A stretch of 64,000 bases of DNA from NCBI RefSeq assembly GCF_001439845.1, contig NZ_JYLO01000002.1:248001-312000 (forward strand). The letters run 5' to 3'. Numbering within the stretch: position 1 is the stretch's first letter; each line of letters opens with the position of its first letter. Below, piece by piece: positions 50,055-58,508 of this stretch. A program made the position numbers and the translations under genes. The notes below the pieces were generated by a model. That model did not search any database. It worked only from the letters and a program-made list of their open reading frames with translations, and was not told the origin of the DNA. Source of the stretch: Pseudomonas lactis. GTDB lineage: Bacteria; Pseudomonadota; Gammaproteobacteria; Pseudomonadales; Pseudomonadaceae.

Positions 50055-51095
50055 ATGCGTCTGTGTAAATTCTTCTTTGTGGGCTGTTTGTCGTTGGTCA
50101 GCCTGGCGAGTCATGCCGAAACCCTCAATGGCCTCTATCAAGTGCTCGAACCGGTCAGCAGCCAGTCGCCCCAAGAGCGCGACCAAGCCACCCAGCGCGC
50201 CGTGCAGACCCTGGTGATCCGCCTGACCGGCGACGCCAAGGCCGCCGATGGCCCGGGCCTGGCGGCTATCCGCAAAGACCCGCAACAAATCATCAGCCAG
50301 TACGGCTACGACGCCGGCCCGCCGGAAAGCCTGCAAGTGGACTTCGACCCGGTCAGCACCGACCGTGCCTTGCGTGATGCAGGCCTGTCGATCTGGGGCA
50401 GCAACCGGCCGTCGATCCTGGGTTGGTGGCTGAACGATTCAACCGAAGGCAGCAGCCTGGTCGGCGATGGCCAGGCCGTGGCCCAGGCCCTGCGCCGGGC
50501 CGCGCAACACCGGGGGCTGCCGCTGCGCTTGCCGCTGGGAGACCTGGATGAACAGGTAGTTGCCACCGCGCCGAATCTTGAGAGTCCGGACGCCACGCCG
50601 TTGCGTGCAGCGTCCGAGCGCTACGGTGCCGATGCGTTGCTGGCGGTGCATGCGCGCCAGGAAGGCAGCCAGTGGCAGGCCAAATGGCGCCTGTGGCTGG
50701 GCGACAAGGCTGAGGAGGGCACCGCCCAAGGCGCTGACACTGCCGCGCTCGCCGACGCTGTCTTGCTGGCGGTCAGTCAAAAGCTGGCGCCACGCTTTGC
50801 CGTCAAGCCGGGCGTGAGCACTGAGCAACTGCTTGAAGTGCAAGGCATGAACCTGGAGCGCTACGCCGCCCTGGGTCGTTTGCTCGAGCCCTTTGGCGGC
50901 CAGCCGCAGTTAGTGGATGGCAACCGGATTGTGTATCGCGTCAATGGCAGCGCCGAACAACTGCGCACCCAACTGAGCCTGGCCAAGCTGCAGGAAATTC
51001 CTGCTGGCGAAGCCCCGGCCCAGCCAGCTGTGATCGATGGCGCGCAACCGGCTGCTGCACCTGAGCCTCAGGCGCAACTGCGTTTTCGTTGGTAA
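50055..51095 (+). CDS. DUF2066 domain protein, exported
   Basis: A 346-residue protein with a signal peptide (MRLCKFFFVGCLSLVSLASH, cut after AESH-like AETL, about residue 21). DUF2066 pattern: QERDQATQRAVQTLVIRLTG near residue 43, WLNDSTEGSSLVGDGQAVAQ near 123 and VAHARQ-like LLAVHARQEGSQWQAKWRLW near 200. The function is unknown. The ATG at 50055 has GGGA upstream; a longer open frame to 49941 is unsupported. The gene divides purM from perM-like and hda in the same order as other pseudomonads. Confidence 0.88.
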   Translation: MRLCKFFFVGCLSLVSLASHAETLNGLYQVLEPVSSQSPQERDQATQRAVQTLVIRLTGDAKAADGPGLAAIRKDPQQIISQYGYDAGPPESLQVDFDPVSTDRALRDAGLSIWGSNRPSILGWWLNDSTEGSSLVGDGQAVAQALRRAAQHRGLPLRLPLGDLDEQVVATAPNLESPDATPLRAASERYGADALLAVHARQEGSQWQAKWRLWLGDKAEEGTAQGADTAALADAVLLAVSQKLAPRFAVKPGVSTEQLLEVQGMNLERYAALGRLLEPFGGQPQLVDGNRIVYRVNGSAEQLRTQLSLAKLQEIPAGEAPAQPAVIDGAQPAAAPEPQAQLRFRW

Positions 51096-51150
51096 ACGGT
51101 GTTCCTCCTTCTATATAGAAGAAGGGCGTAAATAACAGATGGAGTGGTTT

Positions 51151-52224
51151 ATGGCGGATACGCGTCGTTGGGTGTGGCTTGGCGGGATTGTCCTGCTGTG
51201 CGTTTTTGTGTTCTTGCTGCATTCGATCCTGACGCCGTTCCTGGTGGCGCTGCTGCTCGCCTATCTGTTCGATCCGGTGGTGGATCGCCTGGAAAAAGTC
51301 GGCATGTCGCGCACCTGGGGCGTGATCACGGTGTTTGCGCTGTTCACGTTGATCATCACGGCGCTGGTGTTGATATTGGTGCCGATGTTGGCCAAGCAGC
51401 TGTTCCGCCTTTATGAACTGGCGCCGCAGATGCTCGACTGGTTGCAGCACACGGCAATGCCGTGGGCCCAGTCCAAGTTCGGGCTGGCAGATGGCTTCTG
51501 GAAGTTCGACAAGGTCAAGGCGGCCATCAGCGAGCATATGGACAAGACCACCGATATCGTCACGGTGGTGCTCAGCCAGGCAACCGCGTCGAGCCTGGCG
51601 CTGATCGGCTGGTTGACCAACCTGGTGCTGATCCCGGTGGTGGCGTTCTACCTGCTGCGAGATTGGGACATCATGATGGCCAAGATCCGCAGCCTGCTGC
51701 CCCGTGACCGCGAAGAGCGCGTGGTTTCACTGGCGGCGGAGTGTCATGAGGTGCTGGGCGCGTTCGTGCGCGGGCAGTTGCTGGTGATGCTGGCCCTGGG
51801 CGTGATTTACGCTGCGGGCCTGATGGCGATCGGCCTTGAGCTGGGACTGTTGATCGGCTTGATCGCGGGCCTGGCGGCCATCGTGCCCTACATGGGCTTT
51901 GTGATCGGCATCGGCGCGGCGTTGGTGGCGGGGCTGTTCCAGTTTGGCGGCGACCTGTACCCGATGCTGGGGATTGTCGCGGTGTTCATGGTCGGCCAGG
52001 CCTTGGAAGGTATGGTGCTGACGCCACTGCTGGTGGGCGATCGAATTGGCCTGCACCCGGTGGCGGTGATCTTTGCGATCCTGGCGGGTGGTGAGCTGTT
52101 CGGCTTTACCGGCATCCTGCTGGCGTTGCCGGTGGCGGCGGTGATCATGGTGCTGGTGCGCCATGTGCACGACTTGTACAAGGATTCGGACGTTTACACA
52201 GGGGTGGATGAGCCCGAGTTGTAA
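51151..52224 (+). CDS. AI-2E family transporter (PerM-like permease)
   Basis: A 357-residue inner-membrane protein, eight spans. Family segments: ILTPFLVALLLAYLFDPVVD near residue 22, RLEKVGMSRTWGVI, and the long region between spans 3 and 4; GLIAGLAAIVPYMGFVIGIG near 240, and GQALEGMVLTPLLVGDRIGL HP near 278. E. coli relatives include TqsA and PerM; the substrate is unknown. Start choice: ATG 51151 has GGAG 6 bases upstream; an ATG 12 bases earlier is possible. A terminator follows. Confidence 0.88.
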   Translation: MADTRRWVWLGGIVLLCVFVFLLHSILTPFLVALLLAYLFDPVVDRLEKVGMSRTWGVITVFALFTLIITALVLILVPMLAKQLFRLYELAPQMLDWLQHTAMPWAQSKFGLADGFWKFDKVKAAISEHMDKTTDIVTVVLSQATASSLALIGWLTNLVLIPVVAFYLLRDWDIMMAKIRSLLPRDREERVVSLAAECHEVLGAFVRGQLLVMLALGVIYAAGLMAIGLELGLLIGLIAGLAAIVPYMGFVIGIGAALVAGLFQFGGDLYPMLGIVAVFMVGQALEGMVLTPLLVGDRIGLHPVAVIFAILAGGELFGFTGILLALPVAAVIMVLVRHVHDLYKDSDVYTGVDEPEL

Positions 52225-52234
52225 TCGCAATGTC

Positions 52235-52266
52235 ACAAACCCGGCCCTGGCCGGGTTTGTTGTTAT
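52235..52266 (+). terminator. Rho-independent terminator after the PerM-like gene
   Basis: An 11-base stem ACAAACCCGGC/GCCGGGTTTGT with loop CCTG is followed by TGTTATT. Confidence 0.88.
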
Positions 52267-52427
52267 TGGCGCCGGGTGCGTCAAACAATTCGCGTAAACC
52301 TGCGAGTTAACGCAAACCTTTGATTTTGCTTGTGGTCTGCTGCATTGTGCGCCCGGCGTCACGGGTATAAACTTTGCAAACTTTACACAGAGGCCACTAA
52401 CGGTTCGATGGGAGCCGTTCAGTCAGC
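52267..52427 (+). promoter_or_regulatory. hda promoter region
   Basis: A -10-like TATAAA lies at 52366-52371 with TTGTGC 15 bases before it. Then a direct repeat AAACTTTGC/AAACTTTAC follows (52369-52386). The ribosome site is weak. No DnaA box of good quality was found. Confidence 0.5.
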
Positions 52428-53132
52428 ATGAAACCGATTCAGCTGCCCCTAGGTGTGCGTCTGCGTGATGACGCTACCTTTATCAACTACTACCCAGGCG
52501 CCAATGCCGCTGCACTCGGCTATGTCGAGCGGCTCTGCGAAGCCGACGCCGGGTGGACTGAAAGCCTGATTTATCTGTGGGGCAAGCATGGCGTGGGGCG
52601 CACCCACCTGCTGCAGGCCGCTTGCCTGCGTTTCGAACAGATGGGCGAACCGGCGGTGTACCTGCCCCTGGCAGAGTTGATGGACCGCGGCATCGGCATC
52701 TTCGATAACCTTGAGCAATACGAACTGGTGTGTCTCGACGACTTGCAGGCAGTGGCCGGCAAAGCAGAGTGGGAAGAGGCGCTGTTTCATCTGTTCAACC
52801 GCCTGCGCGACAGCGGCCGACGCCTGCTGATTGCGGCCTCTACCTCGCCCCGCGAGCTGCCGGTGAAGCTGGCCGACCTCAAGTCGCGGCTGACCCTGGC
52901 GCTGATCTTCCAGATGCGCCCGTTGTCCGACGAGGACAAGCTGCGTGCGCTGCAACTGCGTGCTTCGCGTCGTGGCCTGCACCTGACCGACGAAGTCGGG
53001 CACTTTATTCTCACCCGTGGCACCCGGAGCATGAGTGCGCTGTTCGATTTGCTTGAACAACTCGACCAGGCTTCTTTACAGGCGCAAAGAAAATTGACGA
53101 TCCCTTTCCTCAAAGAAACCTTGGGTTGGTAA
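52428..53132 (+). CDS. hda: DnaA regulatory inactivator Hda
   Basis: A 234-residue protein that resembles the ATPase middle of DnaA without its DNA-binding end. It starts with the clamp-binding peptide MKPIQLPLGV (QLPLG type). The Walker A variant is YLWGKHGVGRTHLLQA near residue 50, Walker B is LVCLDDLQAV near 105, and sensor II-type Arg is in LKSRLTLALIFQM near 155. With the beta clamp it promotes ATP hydrolysis by DnaA after replication starts. It follows the PerM-like gene, as in E. coli where perM is near. Confidence 0.95.
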   Translation: MKPIQLPLGVRLRDDATFINYYPGANAAALGYVERLCEADAGWTESLIYLWGKHGVGRTHLLQAACLRFEQMGEPAVYLPLAELMDRGIGIFDNLEQYELVCLDDLQAVAGKAEWEEALFHLFNRLRDSGRRLLIAASTSPRELPVKLADLKSRLTLALIFQMRPLSDEDKLRALQLRASRRGLHLTDEVGHFILTRGTRSMSALFDLLEQLDQASLQAQRKLTIPFLKETLGW

Positions 53133-53341
53133 GGTCTTGATTTTCCATATGTCGGCATTTTCAAGGCGTCAGAAACCCTGCGTTTGAGCCTTAAGGGCTA
53201 CGCAGCTGAAGCAATAAATGGAATCACGGCTTAGATGTCACGGTCGAAACGGGAAGTCACATAGATCACGATTGAATTTGCAAATCGATGTGATAGAGGG
53301 CATAGTCTCGGCTTCTTTACACATCAGCCACGGTCGTGCCC

Positions 53342-53971
53342 ATGCTAAATCGCTTCGCACCCCTCGTGCCTCTCGCACTCGTTACCCTGTTGTTTGGTTG
53401 CGCCTCCCACCCTCAGCAGGTGGCAGAACAGCAAAAACCACAGGTTCAAAATCAGGCAAAGTTCGTTGCTGCACAGTCTGCTTCTGTTTATGAAGAAGAG
53501 GTGGCAACCGAAAAAGAACTCGCCGAGTTCTCCGACAGCAAGCCTTACCAGCTGCCACTTCTGGCCGACAGCATCCTTGAGCGCGGCATGTCCTTGATCG
53601 GTACCCGTTACCGTTTCGGCGGCACCTCGGAAGCCGGTTTTGATTGCAGCGGTTTCATTGGCTACCTGTTTCGTGAAGAAGCCGGTATGAACCTGCCGCG
53701 CTCCACGCGCGAGATGATCAACGTGAATGCACCGTTGGTCGCACGAAACAACCTCAAGCCCGGTGATCTGCTTTTCTTTAGTACCAGTGGCCGCGGTCGT
53801 GTCAGCCACGCCGGTATCTACCTGGGCGATAACCAGTTTATTCATTCCAGCAGCCGCCGCAGTGGTGGTGTTCGGGTCGATAACCTCGGTGACAGCTACT
53901 GGAGCAAAACCTTCATCGAAGCCAAGCGCGCACTCGCCATGGCCCCGACGACGGTTACCGCTAGTAAGTAA
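53342..53971 (+). CDS. NlpC/P60 family cell-wall peptidase, lipoprotein (first of two)
   Basis: A 209-residue lipoprotein. Lipobox LLFGC places the lipidated Cys near residue 20. Catalytic Cys is in GFDCSGFIGYLF near residue 101, catalytic His in RVSHAGIYLG near 155, third polar residue His in FIHSSS near 167. It cuts peptide cross-links of peptidoglycan (DL-endopeptidase type). The start ATG at 53342 lies two codons after a GTG. It is followed by a second paralogue 145 bases downstream, as with PA1198-PA1199. Confidence 0.9.
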   Translation: MLNRFAPLVPLALVTLLFGCASHPQQVAEQQKPQVQNQAKFVAAQSASVYEEEVATEKELAEFSDSKPYQLPLLADSILERGMSLIGTRYRFGGTSEAGFDCSGFIGYLFREEAGMNLPRSTREMINVNAPLVARNNLKPGDLLFFSTSGRGRVSHAGIYLGDNQFIHSSSRRSGGVRVDNLGDSYWSKTFIEAKRALAMAPTTVTASK

Positions 53972-54115
53972 AGTTAAAGTGATACTTGAAGTTTGACGTG
54001 TAAGCGCTAGAATCCCTGGACATTGTTGTTATCCGTTCGCGCGAGCTTTGCTTGCGCGTTCTGGTTTTCAACGTTCGGCAGCGAAAGCCGCATCCAGACC
54101 AGGATTGTTCTGCAC

Positions 54116-54655
54116 ATGTCGACCTCGGCCCGCCTGATGCTTATTGTTTGCGCCGCGCTGCTCAGCGCCTGCGCCAGTCGCACACCGCCGCCCGCGCCCG
54201 TCGCGGTCAAGCCTAAGCCGGTGTTCAACTATGCCACCCAGAATTTCTCGCCAGCTGCCGAAGACGTGCTCTTTCGTGCGCTGGGCCTGGTCGGCACGCC
54301 TTATCGCTGGGGCGGCAACACACCGGACTCGGGTTTTGATTGCAGCGGCCTGATCGGCTTTGTATTCCGCGACGCTGCTGGCATCTCATTGCCGCGCACC
54401 ACCCGTGAACTGATCGTGATGCGTGCCCAGGACGTCAGCGAACAAAACCTGCAAACCGGTGATTTGCTGTTCTTCGCCACCGGTGGTGGTTCGCGGGTCA
54501 GCCATGCGGGTATTTATGTGGGGGAGGGCCGCTTCGTACACGCGCCGCAAACCGGCGGTACGGTGAAGCTGGATACGCTATCCAAAGCGTATTGGCAGAA
54601 TGCCTACCTGAGTGCTAAACGCGTGTTGCCAGGGAATCTGGCGCGTAACCCCTGA
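54116..54655 (+). CDS. NlpC/P60 family cell-wall peptidase, lipoprotein (second of two)
   Basis: A 179-residue lipoprotein with lipobox LLSAC (Cys19), proline-rich linker RTPPPAPVAVKPKP, then the NlpC/P60 domain: GTPYRWGGNTPDSGFDCSGL with the catalytic Cys near residue 81, RVSHAGIYVGEG with the catalytic His near 130 and FVHAPQTGG near 143. It is about half identical by eye to the gene before, pointing to an old tandem duplication. The start at 54116 gives the signal peptide; the longer open frame upstream is not a signal sequence. Confidence 0.9.
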   Translation: MSTSARLMLIVCAALLSACASRTPPPAPVAVKPKPVFNYATQNFSPAAEDVLFRALGLVGTPYRWGGNTPDSGFDCSGLIGFVFRDAAGISLPRTTRELIVMRAQDVSEQNLQTGDLLFFATGGGSRVSHAGIYVGEGRFVHAPQTGGTVKLDTLSKAYWQNAYLSAKRVLPGNLARNP

Positions 54656-54673
54656 ATCAATAAAACTCCAAAA

Positions 54674-54763
54674 TGTGGGAGCGGGCTTGCCCGCGAATGC
54701 AGTGTGTCAGTCAACGGCTTAGTTGGCTGGGCCACCGTAATCGCGGGCAAGCCCGCTCCCACA
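54674..54763. repeat. REPIN, GTGGGAGCGGGCTTGCCCGCGAAT type
   Basis: TGTGGGAGCGGGCTTGCCCG on the left and GCGGGCAAGCCCGCTCCCACA on the right (given as inverted arms TGTGGGAGCGGGC). It lies between convergent genes, 18 bases after the second peptidase gene and 15 bases before the stop of the next gene. Confidence 0.9.
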
Positions 54764-54778
54764 TTGGTATGTGGTTAT

Positions 54779-56092
54779 TTACTTAACAGCCGACACCCGC
54801 CAAACCTTATTGCCCACATCATCGGCCACCAGCAAATCCCCCTGCTGATCTATCACCACGCCGACCGGCCGGCCCATGGCTTTCTCATCGCTATCAAGAA
54901 ACCCCGTCAGCACATCCACCGGTTGCCCTTTCGGCTGGCCCCCTTCGAAGGGAACGAAAATCACCTTGTAGCCACTGTGCGGCTTGCGGTTCCAGGAACC
55001 ATGCTGGCCGATAAATGCGCCATTACTGAAGGGGGCGGGCAGTTTGCTGCCCTCGGCGAAAGTCAGCCCAAGCGACGCGGTATGAGGGCCTACCGCATAG
55101 TCCGGAGCGATGGCCTTGGCGACCATGTCCAGGTTCTGCGGGGTCACACGCACATCCACATGCTGGCCGTAATAACTGAAAGGCCAGCCGTAGAAGCCAC
55201 CATCCTTGACCGAGGTGATGTAGTCCGGCACCAGATCACTGCCGATCTCATCGCGCTCGTTGACCGCCGTCCACAGCTTGCCGCTCTGTGGTTCCCACGC
55301 CATGCCGTTGGGGTTGCGCAGGCCGGAGGCAAAAATGCGGTGCTGGCCGCTGGCGCGGTCGACTTCCCAAATGGCGGCGCGGCCCTGTTCGGCTTCCAGG
55401 CCGTTTTCGCCGACGTTGCTGTTGGAGCCGACGCTCACGTACAGCTTGCTGCCGTCCTGGCTGGCCACCACATTTTTGGTCCAGTGGTGGTTCAAGGGGC
55501 CACCGGGTAAATCCACCACCTTGGTGCCTGGGGAGGTGATTGCGGTTTCACCCGGCTGATAGTGGAAGCGCAGCAACTTATCCGAATCGGCCACATACAG
55601 GTCGTTGCCCACCAGGGTCATGCCAAACGGCGAGTTGAGATTCTCAAGGAACACCGTGCGAGTTTCTGCCACGCCATCATGATCGGCATCGCGCAGCAAG
55701 GTAATGCGGTTCGGGCTCTGCACCCCGGCGCCAGCGCGGTCCATGACTTTTTCCATCACCCAGCCACGTACGCCTTTGGCGTCGTCCGGTTTGGGCGGTG
55801 CATTGGTCTCGGCCACCAGCACGTCGCCGTTGGGCAGCACGTAGAGCCAGCGCGGGTGATCCAGGCCTTCGGCGAACGCAGCCACTTGGGTGCCTGCGGC
55901 CGCGATGGGCTTGGCGCCTTCGGGCCAGCCGATGGCCGGGGCGATATTGACGGTGGGGATCAGCGTCTTGTTCGGCTCCGGCAGCTTGGGCGAGGGGCCG
56001 GTGCCATCGGCGACCTGCAGGGTCGAGCTTTCGCCGCACGCAGCGAGGCTACCGGCGAACATGATCAGTAGGGCGAGTCGGGTTTTAGGCAT
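54779..56092 (-). CDS. Sorbosone dehydrogenase-type PQQ-dependent sugar oxidoreductase, lipoprotein
   Basis: A 437-residue lipoprotein (lipobox SLAAC, Cys19). The rest is a six-bladed beta-propeller: [20 protein letters not shown] near residue 75, [20 protein letters not shown] near 155, [29 protein letters not shown] near 200, [20 protein letters not shown] near 257 and [20 protein letters not shown] near 364. These are typical of the soluble PQQ aldose/sorbosone dehydrogenase family. Activity on a given sugar is unproven. The gene is divergent from the cobalamin operon. Confidence 0.85.
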   Translation of the reverse strand: MPKTRLALLIMFAGSLAACGESSTLQVADGTGPSPKLPEPNKTLIPTVNIAPAIGWPEGAKPIAAAGTQVAAFAEGLDHPRWLYVLPNGDVLVAETNAPPKPDDAKGVRGWVMEKVMDRAGAGVQSPNRITLLRDADHDGVAETRTVFLENLNSPFGMTLVGNDLYVADSDKLLRFHYQPGETAITSPGTKVVDLPGGPLNHHWTKNVVASQDGSKLYVSVGSNSNVGENGLEAEQGRAAIWEVDRASGQHRIFASGLRNPNGMAWEPQSGKLWTAVNERDEIGSDLVPDYITSVKDGGFYGWPFSYYGQHVDVRVTPQNLDMVAKAIAPDYAVGPHTASLGLTFAEGSKLPAPFSNGAFIGQHGSWNRKPHSGYKVIFVPFEGGQPKGQPVDVLTGFLDSDEKAMGRPVGVVIDQQGDLLVADDVGNKVWRVSAVK

Positions 56093-56194
56093 GGTTTTCT
56101 CCTTGATACCTGTAGGGGTAGAGAAGCACGAACGGCGGATGGTTCAAGTCCAAGGCCAGCTTTAATTGACGCTCCACCCCCAACCCACTAACCT

Positions 56195-56430
56195 TCGCGG
56201 CTTGTTCCAGGTGCTCTGTGGCGTACGCGTCGACGGAGTGAAACAGGGAAGCCGGTGAGTGAGCGCACTTGTACACAGTGCTGCCGCGATTCCGGCGCTG
56301 CCCCCGCAACGGTAAATGAGTCAAGACGGTGCTGTTTGCCACTGTATCGCGTGCGATATGGGAAGGCGCACCCTCGGCTGCTTGCTATCAAAAGCGCCAC
56401 TCATGAGCCCGGAGACCGGCCTGGATCATC
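56195..56430 (+). promoter_or_regulatory. Cobalamin riboswitch
   Basis: Conserved parts in order: GGTGC near 56210, GGGAAGCCGGTG at about 56246-56257, CCCCCGCAAC at 56301-56310, TTTGCCACTG at about 56335-56344, GGGAAGGCGC near 56360, and the B12 box GAGCCCGGAGACCGGCCTGG at 56405-56424. Downstream a weak hairpin GCATC-GATGC (56436-56454) and T-rich tracts (about 56466-56477) lead to cobO. Adenosylcobalamin binding should lower expression of the cob operon by blocking transcription or the ribosome site. Confidence 0.95.
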
Positions 56431-56517
56431 CAACAGCATCACGGTGGGCGATGCTTGGCTGTCTGTTTTTTCTTTTTCCTGCCCGCCGTTTTTGTCCAGC
56501 CCCAACGGAGAGCTGCC

Positions 56518-57129
56518 ATGACTGATTCCCCCGAACGCGACGAACGCCACCTGGCGCGCATGCTGCGCAAAAAAGCCGTGATTGACGAGCGCATCGCCAA
56601 TTCCCCCAACGAGTGCGGCCTGCTGCTGGTGCTGACCGGCAATGGCAAAGGCAAGAGCAGTTCGGCGTTCGGCATGCTGGCCCGAGCCATGGGCCATGGC
56701 ATGCAATGCGGTGTGGTGCAGTTCATCAAGGGGCGTAACAGCACCGGCGAAGAATTGTTCTTCCGCCGCTTCCCCGAGCAGGTGCACTTTCACGTGATGG
56801 GCGAAGGCTTCACCTGGGAAACCCAGGACCGCCAGCGCGATATCGCCGCCGCCGAAGCGGCTTGGGCGGTGTCCCGGGCCATGTTGAATGACCCCTCCAT
56901 CGGCTTGGTGGTGCTGGATGAACTGAACATCGCCCTCAAGCACGGCTACCTTGACCTGGACCAGGTACTCAGCGACCTGCAAGCGCGCCCGCCCATGCAG
57001 CATGTAGTGGTTACCGGCCGTGGCGCCAAGCCTGAACTGATCGAAATGGGCGACACCGTCACCGAAATGGGCATGCTCAAGCACGCGTTCCAGGCCGGTA
57101 TCAAGGCACAGAAAGGCGTCGAACTTTGA
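56518..57129 (+). CDS. cobO: Cob(I)yrinic acid a,c-diamide adenosyltransferase
   Basis: A 203-residue enzyme of the CobO/BtuR type. The P-loop is LTGNGKGKSSSAFG near residue 38; VVLDELNIALKHGYLD is near 130. It adds the adenosyl group to the cobalt of cob(I)yrinate a,c-diamide or salvaged corrinoid. The ATG at 56518 has ACGGAG 9 bases upstream. The stop overlaps the cobB start. It is the first gene after the B12 riboswitch. Confidence 0.95.
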   Translation: MTDSPERDERHLARMLRKKAVIDERIANSPNECGLLLVLTGNGKGKSSSAFGMLARAMGHGMQCGVVQFIKGRNSTGEELFFRRFPEQVHFHVMGEGFTWETQDRQRDIAAAEAAWAVSRAMLNDPSIGLVVLDELNIALKHGYLDLDQVLSDLQARPPMQHVVVTGRGAKPELIEMGDTVTEMGMLKHAFQAGIKAQKGVEL

Positions 57130-58508
57130 ATCAGCCCCGTCATTGCCCGGCCGTATTGATCGCCGCTCCGGCGTCCGGCCAGGGCAAAACCACGGTCACC
57201 GCCGCGCTCGCCCGCTTGCACCGCAACCTGGGACGCAAGGTGCGCGTGTTCAAATGCGGGCCGGACTTTCTCGACCCGATGATCCACGAGCGTGCCAGTG
57301 GCGCGCCGGTGTACCAGTTGGACATGTGGATGGTGGGCGAGCAGGAAAGCCGCCGTCTGCTCTGGGATGCGGCGGGGGAGGCCGACCTGATTCTCATCGA
57401 AGGCGTGATGGGCCTGTTCGACGGCACGCCTTCCAGCGCTGACCTGGCGCGACACTTCGGTGTACCGGTGCTGGGTGTGATCGATGGCACCGCCATGGCC
57501 CAGACGTTCGGCGCCCTGGCTTTGGGGTTGGCGCGCTATCAACCCGACCTGCCGTTCGCCGGCGTGCTGGCCAATCGCGTCGGCACCCTGCGCCATGCGC
57601 AATTGCTCGAAGGCAGCCTTACCGAGGGCTTGCGTTGGTACGGTGCATTGTCCCGCGAGACCGGCATCGAACTGCCCAGCCGTCATCTGGGCCTGGTGCA
57701 AGCCAGCGAACTGAATGATCTTGACGTGCGCCTGGACGCTGCCGCCCAGGCGTTGGGCAGCAGCTGCGAAGTGGCCCTGCCGCCGCCGGTGACCTTTGCC
57801 GCGCCCGAGGTGATCGAAGCCGAACCCTTGCTGGCCGGTGTGCGTATTGCCGTGGCCCGTGACGAAGCCTTTGCCTTTACTTACGGCGCCAGTTTGGATT
57901 TGCTGCGGGCGATGGGCGCCGAGCTGAAGTTCTTCTCACCGATCCATGATCGGCAACTGCCCGAAGCTGACAGCGTCTATCTGCCCGGCGGGTATCCAGA
58001 ACTGCACCACCAGGCATTGTCGGCCAATACCGCGATGCTGGACGCCATTCGTGCTCATCACGCCGCTGGCAAACCGCTGCTCGCCGAATGCGGTGGCATG
58101 CTCTATCTGCTCGACTCGTTGACCGATGTGGAGGGTACACGTGCCGAACTGGTTGGCTTGTTACAAGGCGATGCGGTGATGCAGAAGAAACTCGCGGCCC
58201 TGGCGCTGCAAAGCGTTGAGCTGCCGGAGGGCACGTTGCGTGGGCATACCTATCACCATTCCCTGACCAGTACCGAATGGGCGCCGATTGCCCGTGGTCT
58301 GAGCCCTAACGGCGGGCGCGGTGCCGAAGCGGTTTACCGACAGGGTCGTTTGACCGCCTCCTATGTGCACTTTTATTTTCCGTCGAATCCGGGCGCGGTG
58401 GCCGCGTTGTTCGCGCCCGACGTTGAGACCGCTATCGCAGGCAAGCCAGCTCCCACAGGGGAATGCATTCCAAATGTGGGAGGGGGCTTGCCCCCGATGA
58501 GGCCATGA
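57126..58508 (+). CDS. cobB: Cobyrinic acid a,c-diamide synthase (hydrogenobyrinate form) with REP-encoded C-terminal tail
   Basis: A 460-residue amidotransferase starting at TTG within the cobO stop. N-terminal P-loop ATPase: VLIAAPASGQGKTTVTAALA near residue 9, with CGPDFLDP near 43. C-terminal class I glutaminase: Cys in LLAECGGMLYLLDSL near 325 and His in LTASYVHFYF near 417. The usual protein stops near AALFAP (residue 431 here). In this genome the frame runs on for 29 more residues made of REP sequence (IAGKPAPTGECIPNVGGGLP). The stop overlaps the bluB start (ATGA). It amidates cobyrinate or hydrogenobyrinate at a and c. Confidence 0.93.
   Translation: MNQPRHCPAVLIAAPASGQGKTTVTAALARLHRNLGRKVRVFKCGPDFLDPMIHERASGAPVYQLDMWMVGEQESRRLLWDAAGEADLILIEGVMGLFDGTPSSADLARHFGVPVLGVIDGTAMAQTFGALALGLARYQPDLPFAGVLANRVGTLRHAQLLEGSLTEGLRWYGALSRETGIELPSRHLGLVQASELNDLDVRLDAAAQALGSSCEVALPPPVTFAAPEVIEAEPLLAGVRIAVARDEAFAFTYGASLDLLRAMGAELKFFSPIHDRQLPEADSVYLPGGYPELHHQALSANTAMLDAIRAHHAAGKPLLAECGGMLYLLDSLTDVEGTRAELVGLLQGDAVMQKKLAALALQSVELPEGTLRGHTYHHSLTSTEWAPIARGLSPNGGRGAEAVYRQGRLTASYVHFYFPSNPGAVAALFAPDVETAIAGKPAPTGECIPNVGGGLPPMRP
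58428..58499. repeat. REPIN inside the end of cobB
   Basis: Left unit: ACCGCTATCGCAGGCAAGCC and AGCTCCCACA. Right unit: TGTGGGAGGGGGCTTGCCCCCG, given here by its stem GGGGG-CTTG-CCCCC. The spacer AGGGGAATGCATTCCAAA holds the palindrome GGAATGCATTCC. It lies wholly in the cobB frame and ends 5 bases before the bluB start. The left flank and spacer match the element at 47132-47209. Confidence 0.9.

Noticed and set aside
52374..52392. DnaA box in the hda promoter
   Set aside because: CTTTACACA matches the DnaA box at 7 of 9 positions, and a single such match is expected by chance.
56436..56480. Canonical terminator in the riboswitch expression platform
   Set aside because: The hairpin GCATC/GATGC is weak and about 11 bases away from the T run, so the mode of control (transcription or translation) cannot be decided from sequence.
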